From Candidatus Eiseniibacteriota bacterium (GTDB lineage Bacteria; Eisenbacteria; RBG-16-71-46): a stretch of 44,070 nt of DNA. Within the stretch, counting starts at the first letter, position 1, and the number at the start of each line of letters is the position of its first letter. The notes under the pieces are model-generated. The model was not told the origin of the DNA. It was given only the letters and a program-made list of their open reading frames with translations, and ran no database searches. The translations under genes were made by a program, and so were the position numbers. Location of the stretch: positions 1-44,070 of the forward strand of contig JACRIW010000115.1 of the NCBI GenBank assembly GCA_016215625.1. The letters are read 5' to 3'. Below, piece after piece: positions 42,699 through 44,070 of the stretch.

Positions 42699-44070
42699 AT
42701 GACGGCGCCGGCCGGCGGACTCGCACGGAGGCTCGCTTCCAACACCCTGCACGCGGCGTCCGGCCGCGTCGCAGGGTTGTTGCTTTGGCTCCTGCTGACG
42801 CCGCCGCTCTACCACGCGCTCGGCGCCGAAGGCTTCGCGGTCTGGTCGCTATTCTACGCGCTCACGGGCTACCTGACCGCGCTCGACTTCGGGCTCTCGG
42901 GCGCGACGCTGCGTCACGTGGCCGCGGCCCGCGCGCGCCACGACGAGCACGCCGCGGGCGCGTTCGCGACGGTTTCGATGCTCGGCTACGCGGCGCTCGG
43001 GCTCGTGTGGATGGCGCTCGTCCCCGTGCTGCGCGGCCCCGTGCTCGACTTCCTGCGCGTGCAGGGGAGCGTGCGCGGCGCGGCGGACTACGCGTTCTTC
43101 ATGGGCGCGGTCGTGTTCATGCTCACGGGCTTCGGCATGACGATCGTCGCGACGCTGCAGGCGCACGAGCGCTTCGACCTCGCGAACGTCGTCACGCTCA
43201 CCGCGACGCTCGTGCAGGGCGCGGGGCTCGCCGCGTGCCTGATGTTCGGGCTCGGACTGCAGGGCGTGGTCACGTCCACCGCGGCCGGCTGGGTCGTGGC
43301 GCTGGTGGTCGGCGCGATCGCGCTGAGCGTGGGCGCGCCCGCGTTCGCGTGGGGCTCGCCCGCGGCGGCGGCCTCCAAGCTGGGCGAGAGCGTGCGCTTC
43401 GGCGCGCCGCTGCAGCTCGCGAACGTGCTCGCCGTCGCGCACCAGCAGCTCGACAAGGTGTTGCTCGCGCGCTTCGTCGCGCTCGGCGCGGTCGCGCCCT
43501 ACGAACTGGGGCTGCGCATGGCGAACTCGGCCGCGACGTTCCCGCAGATGCTCATGATGGCGCTCGTGCCCGCGGCGGCCGCGTTCCACGCGGGGGGCGA
43601 GCGGGCGAAGCTCGCCGAGCTGCACGACCGTTCGAACCGCTACGTGCTCTTCGCCGCGGTCACGGTGACCGCGGGCGTGTTCGCCGGCGCGCCGCGACTG
43701 CTGAGCGCCTGGCTCGGGCACGCGGACGAGCCCGCGGCGCTCGCGCTGCGCGGGCTCATGCTCGCCGCGTGCGCCGGGCTCGCGGCCGGCATGGCGTCGG
43801 TGACCGCGCGCGGCGTCGGCCGCACGGACCTCGAGGCCGAGTTCTCGGCCGTCGCGTTCGTCACGCACCTCGCGCTCGGGCTCTGGCTGGTGCCGTCGCT
43901 GCATCTGCAGGGCGCGCTCGTCGCGGTGCTCGCGGGCAACGCGCTCGGCGCGGCGTGGTTCCTCGCGCGGCTGTCGGCCGCGCTCGGCTGGCCGGTCGCG
44001 CGCACCGTCGCGGCGCCGCTCGCCGTGCCCGTGCTCGCGCTCGCCGCGGGCGCCGTGGCCGGCGTCGCGC
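42699..44070 (+). CDS. Wzx-like polysaccharide flippase / MATE-superfamily exporter (3' end outside window)
   Basis: From ATG 42699 the frame is open to the right edge (457 codons). The product is a multi-pass membrane protein: 'GLARRLASNTLHAASGRVAGLLLWLLLTPPLYHALGAEGFAVWSLFYALTGYLTALDFGLSGA', the usual opening of O-antigen flippases. Then come 'ESVRFGAPLQLANVLAVAHQQLDKVLLARFVALGAVAPYELGLRMANSA' and 'LVPAAAAFHAGGER'. About twelve hydrophobic helices are visible. It should flip lipid-linked oligosaccharides across the inner membrane. It begins 4 nt after the dehydratase stop and is probably the second gene of a polysaccharide operon running out of the window. Confidence 0.85.
   Translation, partial: MTAPAGGLARRLASNTLHAASGRVAGLLLWLLLTPPLYHALGAEGFAVWSLFYALTGYLTALDFGLSGATLRHVAAARARHDEHAAGAFATVSMLGYAALGLVWMALVPVLRGPVLDFLRVQGSVRGAADYAFFMGAVVFMLTGFGMTIVATLQAHERFDLANVVTLTATLVQGAGLAACLMFGLGLQGVVTSTAAGWVVALVVGAIALSVGAPAFAWGSPAAAASKLGESVRFGAPLQLANVLAVAHQQLDKVLLARFVALGAVAPYELGLRMANSAATFPQMLMMALVPAAAAFHAGGERAKLAELHDRSNRYVLFAAVTVTAGVFAGAPRLLSAWLGHADEPAALALRGLMLAACAGLAAGMASVTARGVGRTDLEAEFSAVAFVTHLALGLWLVPSLHLQGALVAVLAGNALGAAWFLARLSAALGWPVARTVAAPLAVPVLALAAGAVAGVA

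Overview
The window is about 44 kb of very GC-rich bacterial chromosome. It carries housekeeping genes plus a block of secreted proteins. Five large exported proteins end in the same C-terminal module: a '...G.R.VR.L..G....G.H...WDGRD..G..V.AGLYF.R' FlgD-like / type IX-sorting-like domain. Together with CAYYNTFF-type TPR lipoproteins, PyrR-dependent pyrimidine genes and the GC content, this suggests a member of the FCB / Candidatus Eisenbacteria-like lineages. That placement is inference from gene style; no rRNA or marker gene is present to prove it.

Layout. 1-475: end of a TPR protein. 591-4221: pyrR, an Lrp/AsnC regulator coupled to an EamA exporter, and mgtE. 4227-6772 (minus): a CCA-adding/poly(A) polymerase-family enzyme behind an internally shortened HNH nuclease. 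7126-9388: coupled GNAT / GT87 / GNAT genes. 9405-10900 (minus): a DUF3303 protein and a secreted sorting-domain protein. 11156-22194: one long pyrimidine operon, pyrB-pyrC-carA-carB-(MGS domain)-TPR lipoprotein-pyrK-pyrD-pyrF. 22217-24639: an accessory patch with a nucleotidyltransferase + small-protein pair, an EamA transporter and a VapBC-type toxin-antitoxin pair. 24716-28030 (minus): a 1104-residue secreted propeller/SdrB/LamG protein. 28289-30378: ECF sigma factor and its membrane anti-sigma factor. 30454-38146 (minus): a three-gene cohesin/dockerin surface-protein operon. 38409-41640: an OPT peptide transporter with an exported alpha/alpha-barrel protein. 41741-44070: GDP-mannose-dehydratase-type enzyme and the start of a Wzx-like flippase, probably the edge of a polysaccharide locus.

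Most notable points. (1) A compact cohesin-dockerin operon: a six-repeat beta-helix protein carries a dockerin, and the two genes after it carry three cohesin-like domains and one. (2) carB is interrupted by an in-frame TAG exactly at the hinge before its allosteric MGS domain, with a GTG codon and a GAGG ribosome-binding site positioned for re-start. (3) Both pyrR and the distant pyrB operon have a CCCG(T/A)GAG hairpin just upstream of their ribosome-binding sites. This resembles the PyrR-binding loop and suggests translational control rather than attenuation. (4) Coupled genes overlap by exactly four bases (NTGA) at twelve junctions, and all four NTG codons, including CTG, appear to be used as starts.

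No tRNA, rRNA, CRISPR array, insertion sequence or prophage gene was seen. TAG is used as an ordinary stop in several genes, so the carB TAG is not explained by genome-wide recoding.
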